Positions 6,184 to 13,027 of a stretch of DNA of 18,609 bases are shown here, piece after piece. The position numbers and the translations under genes are program-made. Origin of the DNA: CAIRYW01 sp964555825 (GTDB lineage: Bacteria > Patescibacteriota > Minisyncoccia > Phycocordibacterales > CAIRYW01); NCBI GenBank assembly GCA_964555825.1, contig CAZKTY010000013.1, positions 1 through 18,609 of the forward strand, given 5' to 3'. Position 1 is the first letter of the stretch, and every line of letters starts with the position of its first letter. A model generated the notes under the pieces. The model had not been told where the DNA came from. It did no database searches and worked only from the letters and a program-made list of their open reading frames with translations.

Positions 6184-6210
6184 ATTATTATTAAAAATTA
6201 ATCGAAAAGT

Positions 6211-6429
6211 ATGGAATTAAAACAACTTGCAGCAGGAATTGCGATTGGTATCGGAGCTCTAGGTCCGGCCTTAGGTATTGGTCTTTTAGCATCAAAAGCT
6301 ATGGAATCTATTGGTAGAAACCCAGAGGCTTCATCAAAAATACAATCAGCTATGATCCTTGCGATCGCCTTCACTGAAGCTATTGCTGTTTATGCTCTTG
6401 TAGTTGCTCTTATAATCTTGTTCACATAA
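6211..6429 (+). CDS. atpE: ATP synthase F0 subunit c
   Basis: Rotor-ring subunit, 72 residues, a two-helix hairpin. Helix 1 carries the glycine ladder (G9, G13, G15, G18, G22, G24), the loop is IGRNPEA, and helix 2 carries the ion-binding carboxylate E56 in FTEAIAVYALV. Compared with sodium-binding c subunits such as that of Ilyobacter, the Gln ligand of helix 1 is replaced by I23 and the Ser after the Glu by A57. The ring is therefore predicted to be proton-driven; this is inference from ligand residues. The gene has its own upstream promoter and a leader hairpin. It has no strong Shine-Dalgarno sequence (GAAAAG only) and is followed by atpF after four bases. Confidence 0.96.
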   Translation: MELKQLAAGIAIGIGALGPALGIGLLASKAMESIGRNPEASSKIQSAMILAIAFTEAIAVYALVVALIILFT

Positions 6430-6433
6430 ATCA

Positions 6434-6943
6434 ATGGGAAATCTCGTTTCTTCTTTAGGAATTGAATGGAAGGAGCTTATTGCACAGGCTATAAATTTTG
6501 GTCTGTTGGTATTTATCTTGACCAAATTTCTCTATAAGCCTGTCATGAAGTCTATTGAGGAGAAAGAGAGATCTATTCAAGGAGTAAAAGACGGTGCTTC
6601 TAAAATGGAAAAAATGCTTCAGGAAAATTCTGAAGCACAGAAAAAGGTTCTAGATAAAGCTCGTCTTGAATCAGAAAAGATAATCAAGAATGCAGAGACA
6701 AGTGCTTCGATCCTTAAAAAGAATCTTCTTGAGGAAGCAAAGCATCAGGCAGAAATAGTCATCTCACAAGGTGAACAAAAGATCAGAGAAGAGAATGAGA
6801 AGTTGAGAAGAGATATAAAAAAAGAAGTTGGAACTCTTGTTTCTGATGCAATAGAAAAAACTGTTGGAAAATATATCGATGAAAAAGCAAAGCATTCTCT
6901 AAAAGACGAAGCTTCAAAAGAGTTCTCAAAAATTATTGCCTAA
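6434..6943 (+). CDS. atpF: ATP synthase F0 subunit b
   Basis: Peripheral-stalk subunit, 169 residues. One N-terminal membrane helix (about residues 14-34, including AINFGLLVFILTKFLYKPV) is followed by a long charged alpha helix rich in Glu/Lys with few helix breakers, as expected of the b dimer coiled coil, and by an alanine/lysine-rich end that contacts delta. Length is typical. It starts four bases after the atpE stop and ends nine bases before atpH. Only one b-type gene is present, implying a homodimeric stalk rather than b/b'. No Shine-Dalgarno sequence is visible. Confidence 0.93.
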   Translation: MGNLVSSLGIEWKELIAQAINFGLLVFILTKFLYKPVMKSIEEKERSIQGVKDGASKMEKMLQENSEAQKKVLDKARLESEKIIKNAETSASILKKNLLEEAKHQAEIVISQGEQKIREENEKLRRDIKKEVGTLVSDAIEKTVGKYIDEKAKHSLKDEASKEFSKIIA

Positions 6944-6952
6944 ATATTTGAA

Positions 6953-7333
6953 ATGAAAAGTTCTTCAAAAAAAATAGGAATACTTTTGGCTAAAAGAACT
7001 TTAAATGCAAAGTCAGAGGAAGCCACTAGTGAGATACTTAAAGCTTTTGCTAAGTTGATAGTCTCAAAAAGATTAGCTTCAAAGTATCCCGCTATCTTAA
7101 GAAGTTTTAAAAAGGAATGGAATTTAGAAAAAGGGATCATTGATGTCACAGTTAGAGCATCATCTATAAATGATGCTCCTAAAATTGATCACGTACTTGG
7201 AAAAAAGGCAGAAGTTACCTTTATAGAAGACAAGACACTTATTGGTGGTTCAGAAATAAAGATCGGTGATCTTGTCATAGATACATCAATAAGATCAAAG
7301 TTACAGAAAATGAGATCAAGACTCGTAAATTAG
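6953..7333 (+). CDS. atpH: ATP synthase F1 subunit delta, shortened
   Basis: Links the peripheral stalk to the F1 head. The C-terminal part is clearly delta: LIGGSEIKIGDLVIDTSIRSKLQKM matches the conserved LIGG...IGD.VID.S.R..L block, split here across about residues 95-118. The protein has only 126 residues against about 175-180 in most bacteria. The missing length is from the N-terminal six-helix bundle that caps the alpha subunits. The first 50 residues (LAKRTLNAKSEEATSEILKA and following) could hold only two or three of those helices. Upstream sequence belongs to atpF, so a longer start is not available without overlap. Confidence 0.85.
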   Translation: MKSSSKKIGILLAKRTLNAKSEEATSEILKAFAKLIVSKRLASKYPAILRSFKKEWNLEKGIIDVTVRASSINDAPKIDHVLGKKAEVTFIEDKTLIGGSEIKIGDLVIDTSIRSKLQKMRSRLVN

Positions 7334-7358
7334 AAATAATTATTAGAAAATTTTGCTT

Positions 7359-8888
7359 ATGAATAAAAACACAATAATAGAAGAACTGAAGAAAGAAATA
7401 TCGGATATCACAAATGATCCTACTCTTGAGTATGTAGGAGAAGTTGTAAAGATCTCTGATGGAGTGGCGATCGTCTCTGGACTTTCAAAAGCAAAATATT
7501 CTGAGATGCTCGAATTTACAGACATGGACGGAAAAAAGGTCTTTGGTCTTGCATTGAACCTTGAAGAAGACAGTGTTGGAGCAATTATCCTTGGAAATGA
7601 TCTTCGTTTGAAGGAAGGAAGCAAAGTCAGATCGACGGGAAGAATTCTTTCCATCCCAGTCTCAGAAGAACTTATTGGACGAGTAGTAAATGGTCTAGGA
7701 GAGGTCAAAGACGGCAAAACTCCTATTTCTGAATCAAAATCAAAATTCTATCCATTGGAAAAGATCGCACCTGGAGTTATTACTCGTGAAGGAGTTAAAG
7801 TGCCTCTTCACACAGGAATTAAGGCGATTGATGCAATGATCCCTATTGGAAGAGGTCAAAGAGAGCTTATTATTGGAGATAGACAGACTGGTAAGACAGC
7901 TATTGCAATCGATGCGATCATCCATCAAGGCAAAGAAAAGAATGTTCCTATTTGTATATATGTAGCGATCGGGCAAAAAGAATCAAAGGTTGCTCAGATC
8001 GTAGAAAAATTAAAGAAATTAGGTGCAATGGATTACACCATTGTTGTTTCAGCCAGTGCATCTGATCCTGCTTCCCTACAATATCTTGCTCCATTCACAG
8101 GTTGTGCCATTGGAGAATATTTTATGGATCAAGGAAAAGATGTTTTAGTTGTTTATGACGATCTATCAAAACATGCATGGGCGTACAGACAGATTTCTCT
8201 TTTACTTAAGAGACCACCAGGACGTGAAGCTTATCCTGGAGACGTATTTTATTTGCACTCAAGATTACTAGAGCGCGCAGGAAGACTCTCAAAAGAATAT
8301 GGAGGAGGTTCTATTACAGCTTTGCCTGTGATAGAGACACAAGCTGGAGATATCTCAGCTTATATTCCTACAAACGTTATTTCGATCACTGATGGACAGA
8401 TCTTTCTTGAATCAGATCTATTCAACTCTGGTCTTCGTCCTGCTATCAACGTTGGTCTTTCAGTTTCTCGTGTGGGTTCAAGTGCTCAGACTAAAGCTAT
8501 GAAAAAAGTTGCAGGAAGAATGAAACTTGACCTTGCTCAGTTCAGATCATTGGCAGCATTTGCTCAATTTGGTTCTGATCTGGATCCTGCTACAAAGAAG
8601 CAACTTGAATTAGGTTCAAGACTTACAGAGTTATTGAAACAGCCTCAATACGAGGATCAATCATTCAATGAGATCGCTGCAATTATTTTTGCTGCTGGAA
8701 AAGGTCTTTTGAATGAGATAGCTGTAGCCGACATCAAAAGATATGAAAAACAGTTCCTAACTTTTCTAAAAGAAAGACATCCTGAGATCCTTAAGACTAT
8801 CTTTGATACTGCTGATCTTTCAGAGGAGATCCAAGCTAAATTAACGGAAATTGTTACTGATTTTAACGCAAATTATTGGAATAAATAA
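7359..8888 (+). CDS. atpA: ATP synthase F1 subunit alpha
   Basis: Non-catalytic nucleotide-binding subunit, 509 residues from the ATG at 7359. A TTG two codons earlier (7353) is a possible but less likely start. It has the N-terminal beta-barrel domain, the P-loop GDRQTGKT at residues 173-180 (K179), and the arginine-finger segment SVSRVGSSAQ with R371 reaching into the beta catalytic site. The PAINVGLSVSRVGS stretch is the classic alpha/beta signature form for alpha. It begins 25 bases after atpH and ends three bases before atpG. Length and motifs are normal for a functional enzyme. Confidence 0.97.
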   Translation: MNKNTIIEELKKEISDITNDPTLEYVGEVVKISDGVAIVSGLSKAKYSEMLEFTDMDGKKVFGLALNLEEDSVGAIILGNDLRLKEGSKVRSTGRILSIPVSEELIGRVVNGLGEVKDGKTPISESKSKFYPLEKIAPGVITREGVKVPLHTGIKAIDAMIPIGRGQRELIIGDRQTGKTAIAIDAIIHQGKEKNVPICIYVAIGQKESKVAQIVEKLKKLGAMDYTIVVSASASDPASLQYLAPFTGCAIGEYFMDQGKDVLVVYDDLSKHAWAYRQISLLLKRPPGREAYPGDVFYLHSRLLERAGRLSKEYGGGSITALPVIETQAGDISAYIPTNVISITDGQIFLESDLFNSGLRPAINVGLSVSRVGSSAQTKAMKKVAGRMKLDLAQFRSLAAFAQFGSDLDPATKKQLELGSRLTELLKQPQYEDQSFNEIAAIIFAAGKGLLNEIAVADIKRYEKQFLTFLKERHPEILKTIFDTADLSEEIQAKLTEIVTDFNANYWNK

Positions 8889-8891
8889 TCT

Positions 8892-9818
8892 ATGGCAACT
8901 GGCAGAGCAATTAAAAACAGAATACGTTCAACTCAGAACATAAGACAGATCACAAAAGCTATGGAGGCTGTTTCGGCTGTAAAAATGCGCAAGAGTGAAG
9001 CCTCCGCGATCAAAGGACGTCCTTTTGCCCTATATGCTTTAAGTATCTTGAAGCATATAGAAGAAAAATTGGGTGAGATACCAAGAAAATCTTCTCCTCT
9101 ATTTGATGTAAGGAACGGTGGAAAAGATCTTTATGTTGTTATTACTTCGGATAAAGGTCTCGCAGGATCATTCAACAGTAACATCATTAGAAAAACAGAA
9201 ACGATCCTAAAGAAAGATCCTCATTCAGACATCATTGCTATAGGAAAAAGAGGGAGAGATTATTTTAATCGAAAAGGAAGTAACGTGATCTTCAGTTTTG
9301 ACGGTATCGGAGATTTTGCAGAACTATTTGAAGTTGAACCGATCGCTAAAAAGATCATTTCCCTTTTCGAAAATAAGACATATGACAGAGTTTCAATAAT
9401 CTATACTAATTTTCTTTCTGCTTTGAAACAGGAAGTGATCGTTCGTCCTCTACTTCCTTTGCAGTCAGATATTTTAAAAAATGTCATAGAAAATATAATT
9501 CCAGAGGCAGGAAAGTTCTCAGATCTTAGAAAGACCGCACTCTACGATAATTTTGATTATAAATTTGAGCCAGATATTGATTCGATCGTAAAAGGTTTGG
9601 TTCCTTCTCTCGTTGAGATCGAGATACTTCACACTGTTCTTGAAGCTAATGCTTCGGAACATTCATCCAGAATGATCGCAATGAGAAATGCTTCTGATAA
9701 TGCAAAGGATATGATAGGAACACTTACAATACTGTTCAATAAGACAAGACAGGCTCAAATTACCAAAGAACTGATCGAAATTACTTCTGGTAAGGAGGCT
9801 TTAGAGAATCAAAATTAA
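8892..9818 (+). CDS. atpG: ATP synthase F1 subunit gamma
   Basis: Central rotor shaft, 308 residues, slightly longer than the usual 285-295. The N-terminal helix RAIKNRIRSTQNIRQITKAM is the conserved gamma start, followed by MEAVSAVKMRKSE. The middle Rossmann-like part has VVITSDKGLAGSFNSN, and the C-terminal helix ends with QAQITKELIEITSGKEAL, the conserved coiled-coil partner that turns inside the alpha3beta3 head. It starts three bases after atpA and is separated from atpD by a 25-base AT-rich spacer with no ribosome site. Confidence 0.95.
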   Translation: MATGRAIKNRIRSTQNIRQITKAMEAVSAVKMRKSEASAIKGRPFALYALSILKHIEEKLGEIPRKSSPLFDVRNGGKDLYVVITSDKGLAGSFNSNIIRKTETILKKDPHSDIIAIGKRGRDYFNRKGSNVIFSFDGIGDFAELFEVEPIAKKIISLFENKTYDRVSIIYTNFLSALKQEVIVRPLLPLQSDILKNVIENIIPEAGKFSDLRKTALYDNFDYKFEPDIDSIVKGLVPSLVEIEILHTVLEANASEHSSRMIAMRNASDNAKDMIGTLTILFNKTRQAQITKELIEITSGKEALENQN

Positions 9819-9843
9819 AAAATTATTAGTTATCAAAAAAGTT

Positions 9844-11211
9844 ATGAAAAACGGAAAAGTCATTCAAGTTATCGGAGCGGTAGTCGACATTGAATTCGGG
9901 GAAAATGTTCCTGCAATTTACAATGCTATTAATGTAAAAAAAGAAGATGGAAGTACTCTTGTTTTGGAAGTTGCTTCTCACTTAGGTGAAGGACGAGTAA
10001 GAAGTGTTGCTATGGGACCAACTGATGGCTTAAAACGTGGAGACGAAGCTTTTGACACAGGAGCTCCAATTTCCGTTCCTGTAGGAAAAGAAGTATTGGG
10101 AAGGATGTTCAATCTTCTTGGAGAACCGATCGATAACATGCCAGCTGTTGTAACAAAAGAAAGATGGCCTATCCATAGAAAAGCTCCTACTTTTGCAGAA
10201 CAATCAACAGAAGTTAAGATATTTGAAACTGGTATCAAAGTGATCGACCTTATTTGTCCTTTTATTAAAGGAGGAAAGATCGGTCTTTTTGGAGGAGCGG
10301 GTGTAGGTAAAACAGTTCTTCTGCAGGAATTGATCAGAAACGTAGCTACTGTTCATAAGGGATATTCAGTATTTGCAGGTGTTGGAGAAAGAACTCGTGA
10401 AGGGAATGACCTTTACAATGAGATGAAAGAATCTGGTGTGCTTGGACAAACAGCTCTTGTATTCGGACAAATGAATGAAGTTCCTGGAGCAAGACAAAGA
10501 GTTGCTTTGGCTGGACTTACGATGACAGAATATTTCCGTGATACAGAAGGAAAAGATGTTCTTTTGTTCATTGACAATATTTTCCGTTTTACACAAGCAG
10601 GTTCTGAGGTGTCGGCTCTTCTCGGAAGAATGCCTTCTGCAGCAGGATATCAACCAACTCTAGCCAATGAGATGGGTGCTTTGCAGGAAAGAATTACATC
10701 TACGAATAAAGGTTCTGTGACCTCTGTGCAGGCTGTTTATGTGCCTGCAGACGATGTGACAGACCCAGCTCCAGCAACTACCTTTGCCCACTTAGATTCA
10801 ACTATTGTGCTTTCTAGACCTTTATCTGAGCTTGGAATTTATCCTGCAGTTGATCCTTTGGACTCAATTTCAGGTGCTCTTGATCCAAATATCGTTGGAG
10901 AAGAACATTATCAAGTTGCTAGAGAGGTTCAAAGAATATTGCAGAGATACAAGGAGCTTCAAGACATTATCGCAATTCTAGGTATTGAAGAACTTTCTGC
11001 GGATGATAGATTGCTCGTAGAAAGAGCAAGAAGGATCCAGAAGTTCCTTTCACAGCCATTCTTCGTGGCTGAAGCCTTCACAGGAAGGGCTGGAAAATTC
11101 GTTTCAAGAGCTGATACAGTAAGAAGCTTTAAGGAGATAATCGAAGGAAAACATGATGACAAACCAGAAGGATCTTTCTATCTTGTTGGAAGTATTGATG
11201 AAGTAAAATAA
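9844..11211 (+). CDS. atpD: ATP synthase F1 subunit beta
   Basis: Catalytic subunit, 455 residues. P-loop GGAGVGKT at residues 150-157 (K156), then GVGERTREGND with the catalytic E182 and R183 (E181/R182 in E. coli), the DELSEED-region equivalent in GIEELSADDRL, and the signature SALLGRMPSAAGYQPTL. The start MKNGKVIQVIGAVVDIEF is canonical. All catalytic residues checked are intact, so the enzyme should make or hydrolyse ATP. It ends two bases before atpC. This is one of the most conserved genes here and the best in-window marker for phylogenetic placement, along with atpA. Confidence 0.97.
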   Translation: MKNGKVIQVIGAVVDIEFGENVPAIYNAINVKKEDGSTLVLEVASHLGEGRVRSVAMGPTDGLKRGDEAFDTGAPISVPVGKEVLGRMFNLLGEPIDNMPAVVTKERWPIHRKAPTFAEQSTEVKIFETGIKVIDLICPFIKGGKIGLFGGAGVGKTVLLQELIRNVATVHKGYSVFAGVGERTREGNDLYNEMKESGVLGQTALVFGQMNEVPGARQRVALAGLTMTEYFRDTEGKDVLLFIDNIFRFTQAGSEVSALLGRMPSAAGYQPTLANEMGALQERITSTNKGSVTSVQAVYVPADDVTDPAPATTFAHLDSTIVLSRPLSELGIYPAVDPLDSISGALDPNIVGEEHYQVAREVQRILQRYKELQDIIAILGIEELSADDRLLVERARRIQKFLSQPFFVAEAFTGRAGKFVSRADTVRSFKEIIEGKHDDKPEGSFYLVGSIDEVK

Positions 11212-11213
11212 TC

Positions 11214-11435
11214 ATGAAATTACAGATCTTTTCACTACAAGGATTAGTTTATGAAGGTAAAACAGCTAGCATCACTTTGCCTGCAAGAGATGGAGAAATA
11301 ACTGTCCTTAAAGGACATTTACCTCTCATCACTCTTATTAAAGATGGAGAAATAAGAACTAAAGAAAAAAATATTCCTATAAAAAAAGGTTTTGCTGAGA
11401 TAGATGGAGAAAGAGTTGTTGTATTGATCGACTAG
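11214..11435 (+). CDS. atpC: ATP synthase F1 subunit epsilon, N-terminal domain only
   Basis: Couples the c-ring to gamma. The 73 residues cover only the N-terminal beta-sandwich: MKLQIFSLQGLVYEGKTASI, LPARDGEITVLKGHLPLI and KKGFAEIDGERVVVLID match the epsilon fold. The usual 130-140-residue protein also has two C-terminal helices that inhibit hydrolysis; here the frame ends in a TAG right after the sandwich. It starts two bases after atpD and is the last gene of the operon. Regulation through the epsilon C-terminal helices would be impossible with this protein. Convergent minus-strand genes end 11 bases away. Confidence 0.9.
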   Translation: MKLQIFSLQGLVYEGKTASITLPARDGEITVLKGHLPLITLIKDGEIRTKEKNIPIKKGFAEIDGERVVVLID

Positions 11436-11446
11436 GCAGACCATCT

Positions 11447-11725
11447 CTATAATCCAAGAGACTTTGCTTTTTCCATTTCAAGTTCGCTTATTCTGGTCTT
11501 TATCTTTATTACTTTTTCCATAAAACTATCTTTAAGCTCTTGTGTCCAACCTCCTTCGATCTCTGCTGATGCAATATCTAACCATGCATTGGTAGAGAAT
11601 TGTGTGTCATCATGAATTGTGTCTCCCATCCCAAGACTTCTCATTTTTATAGCAAGATTTTCGATATCAAATTCAGAATATGGAGGAGGGGTTACAAAAT
11701 TATTCTTTTCATTTTCTAGACTCAT
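11447..11725 (-). CDS. Small hypothetical protein, 92 residues
   Basis: I do not recognise a family. The protein is soluble and acidic, with a proline-rich bit (VTPPPYSEFD) near residue 11, a central FSTNAWLDIASAEIEGGW segment, and a charged C-terminal helix of about 30 residues (VIKIKTRISELEMEKAKSL) that may form a coiled coil. It starts four bases after the UMP kinase stop and is the last gene of the long minus-strand operon, so co-transcription is likely. Its stop lies 11 bases from the convergent atpC stop. No Shine-Dalgarno sequence is visible. The frame looks real because it fills the gap between two confident genes with normal composition. Confidence 0.6.
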   Translation of the reverse strand: MSLENEKNNFVTPPPYSEFDIENLAIKMRSLGMGDTIHDDTQFSTNAWLDIASAEIEGGWTQELKDSFMEKVIKIKTRISELEMEKAKSLGL

Positions 11726-11729
11726 TTAT

Positions 11730-12446
11730 TTAGTATATGAGTGTACCTTCAAAAGGTTTGTCATGTATGAAATTATTTATTTGATTTAGATTTTCTCCAC
11801 TTATCACAGCAACTTCTATTTTATTTTTTTGAGCTTCTTTTGAAGCAATAGGATCAAAAGGAGAATTCAATCCTGGCGTCCATTTTGATGGAATTACTTT
11901 TCTGTAATCTTTCCATGTGATTTTTAGTACTGGTTTTGCATCAGCGTGTTTTTTAGGATCCTTGTCACAAACATAATTTATATTTGAAAGGTTTATGACC
12001 TTTGTTGCTTTGAATCTTTTTGCAAGTAGCACTGCGTCATAGTCTGTACTCCATCCAGGTTTCCATCCAGCAGCTATCAGGATCGGTTTCCTAAAATCTA
12101 TCTTTTCATGTGGATCATGAACGACAACCTCTTCAACTTTGGGCAAAAAAATGGTCTTAATGAGTTGAGCATTAAGACGTGTTGAGTGTATTCCTAGCCA
12201 ATCAATATCATTATTTCTTAGTTTGGTTACTTTTTGGGCCGCTTGCTGATAATTTCTGCTAGTTCTACCTCCTCCACAAATTATAATAAACTTTTTGCCA
12301 AGATCTATTTCCCTATCAATAATAGCTTTTAAGGCTTTTATAAAATCTGTATCAATAGCCTCAGGAACAATAAGAGAACCTCCTACAGAGATGACAATAG
12401 GGGTATTATCCTTTGATCTAGTTAATTTAGTCATATTATCGGTCAT
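11730..12446 (-). CDS. pyrH: UMP kinase (uridylate kinase)
   Basis: Amino-acid-kinase-fold enzyme that phosphorylates UMP to UDP, feeding RNA, DNA and sugar-nucleotide synthesis. It has 238 residues. Motifs are ISVGGSLIVPE (glycine pair 22-23), ICGGGRTSRNYQ (GGGR 58-61), WLGIHSTRLNAQLI near 83, the UMP-site block GWKPGWSTDYDA at 127-138, and NLSNINYVCDKDP at 152-163, where typical enzymes have VDGVYDxDP. The pattern resembles the archaeal/CPR type more than the E. coli type. The start codon overlaps the tsaC stop (ATGA), so it is coupled to tsaC; an internal ATG (residue 5) is a minor alternative. It is an essential gene located in an operon headed by a cobalamin riboswitch. Confidence 0.9.
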   Translation of the reverse strand: MTDNMTKLTRSKDNTPIVISVGGSLIVPEAIDTDFIKALKAIIDREIDLGKKFIIICGGGRTSRNYQQAAQKVTKLRNNDIDWLGIHSTRLNAQLIKTIFLPKVEEVVVHDPHEKIDFRKPILIAAGWKPGWSTDYDAVLLAKRFKATKVINLSNINYVCDKDPKKHADAKPVLKITWKDYRKVIPSKWTPGLNSPFDPIASKEAQKNKIEVAVISGENLNQINNFIHDKPFEGTLIY

Positions 12447-13027
12447 TTTAACAAGATTTTTGATCTAAGTCTATTTTCATTTATTCCACCTTCCCTTTCC
12501 AATTTAAATAGCTTTTCTTGAGGAAGATATCTCAAGATCGTTGAAGGTTTGATACTTTTTGTTTTACCAGACAAATAAAAGTCTATTTTATCTCCAAAGT
12601 ATTTTTTTGCTTCGGTAATATTCTTTGCAGGAGTCATTCCTTGTATGTTTGCACTTGGAGCAACTAGTGGACCTGTTCTTTTGAGAATATCTCTTAGAGA
12701 TCTGTCTTTTGGCATTCTAAAACATAAGCTTTTTGTGCCACGATCCAGATATTTTAACTTTTTATTATGTATCTCAAAGATTATCGAAACCTTATCTGGC
12801 CAGATCTTTTCTAAAGCTGCTACAGGAATATCTTTTACACCAAAATTTTTCAGATCATTGCTATTTTCAATAAGGATTATCAAAGGCTTGTCTTTGTCCC
12901 GCTGTCTAACGTTGTATATTTTTTCTACAGCTTTTTTAGAAAAGGCACTTCCAACTAATCCTAAGATGGTGTCTGTTGGAAGTACACCTATTCCTCCTTC
13001 ATCAATTATGGATACAATGTCTTTCAT
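12443..13027 (-). CDS. tsaC: L-threonylcarbamoyladenylate synthase (Sua5/YrdC family)
   Basis: Makes threonylcarbamoyl-AMP from threonine, bicarbonate and ATP, the first step of the universal t6A37 tRNA modification. The 194-residue protein has only the catalytic YrdC domain, without the Sua5 extension. Motifs are GVLPTDTILGLVGSA (PTDT 17-20), the ATP/substrate segment VRQRDKDKPL at 40-49, LCFRMPKD near 101, and GPLVAPSANIQG with the SAN motif at 125-127. The start shares one base with the stop of the upstream secreted-protein gene (TAATG), and the end overlaps pyrH by four bases, so all three are translationally coupled. The partner genes tsaB, tsaD and tsaE are not in the window. Confidence 0.93.
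   Translation of the reverse strand: MKDIVSIIDEGGIGVLPTDTILGLVGSAFSKKAVEKIYNVRQRDKDKPLIILIENSNDLKNFGVKDIPVAALEKIWPDKVSIIFEIHNKKLKYLDRGTKSLCFRMPKDRSLRDILKRTGPLVAPSANIQGMTPAKNITEAKKYFGDKIDFYLSGKTKSIKPSTILRYLPQEKLFKLEREGGINENRLRSKILLK

Noticed and set aside
6211..6429. Sodium-type ATP synthase c ring
   Set aside because: The Gln and Ser ligands typical of Na-binding c subunits are Ile23 and Ala57 here; only the carboxylate E56 remains.
7353..7358. TTG start for atpA two codons upstream
   Set aside because: It would add only Met-Leu before an ATG that gives a normal alpha N-terminus; the ATG at 7359 is preferred.
11444..11466. Intrinsic terminator after atpC
   Set aside because: The stem is only five base pairs with an eight-base loop and lies within the convergent coding region; too weak to list.
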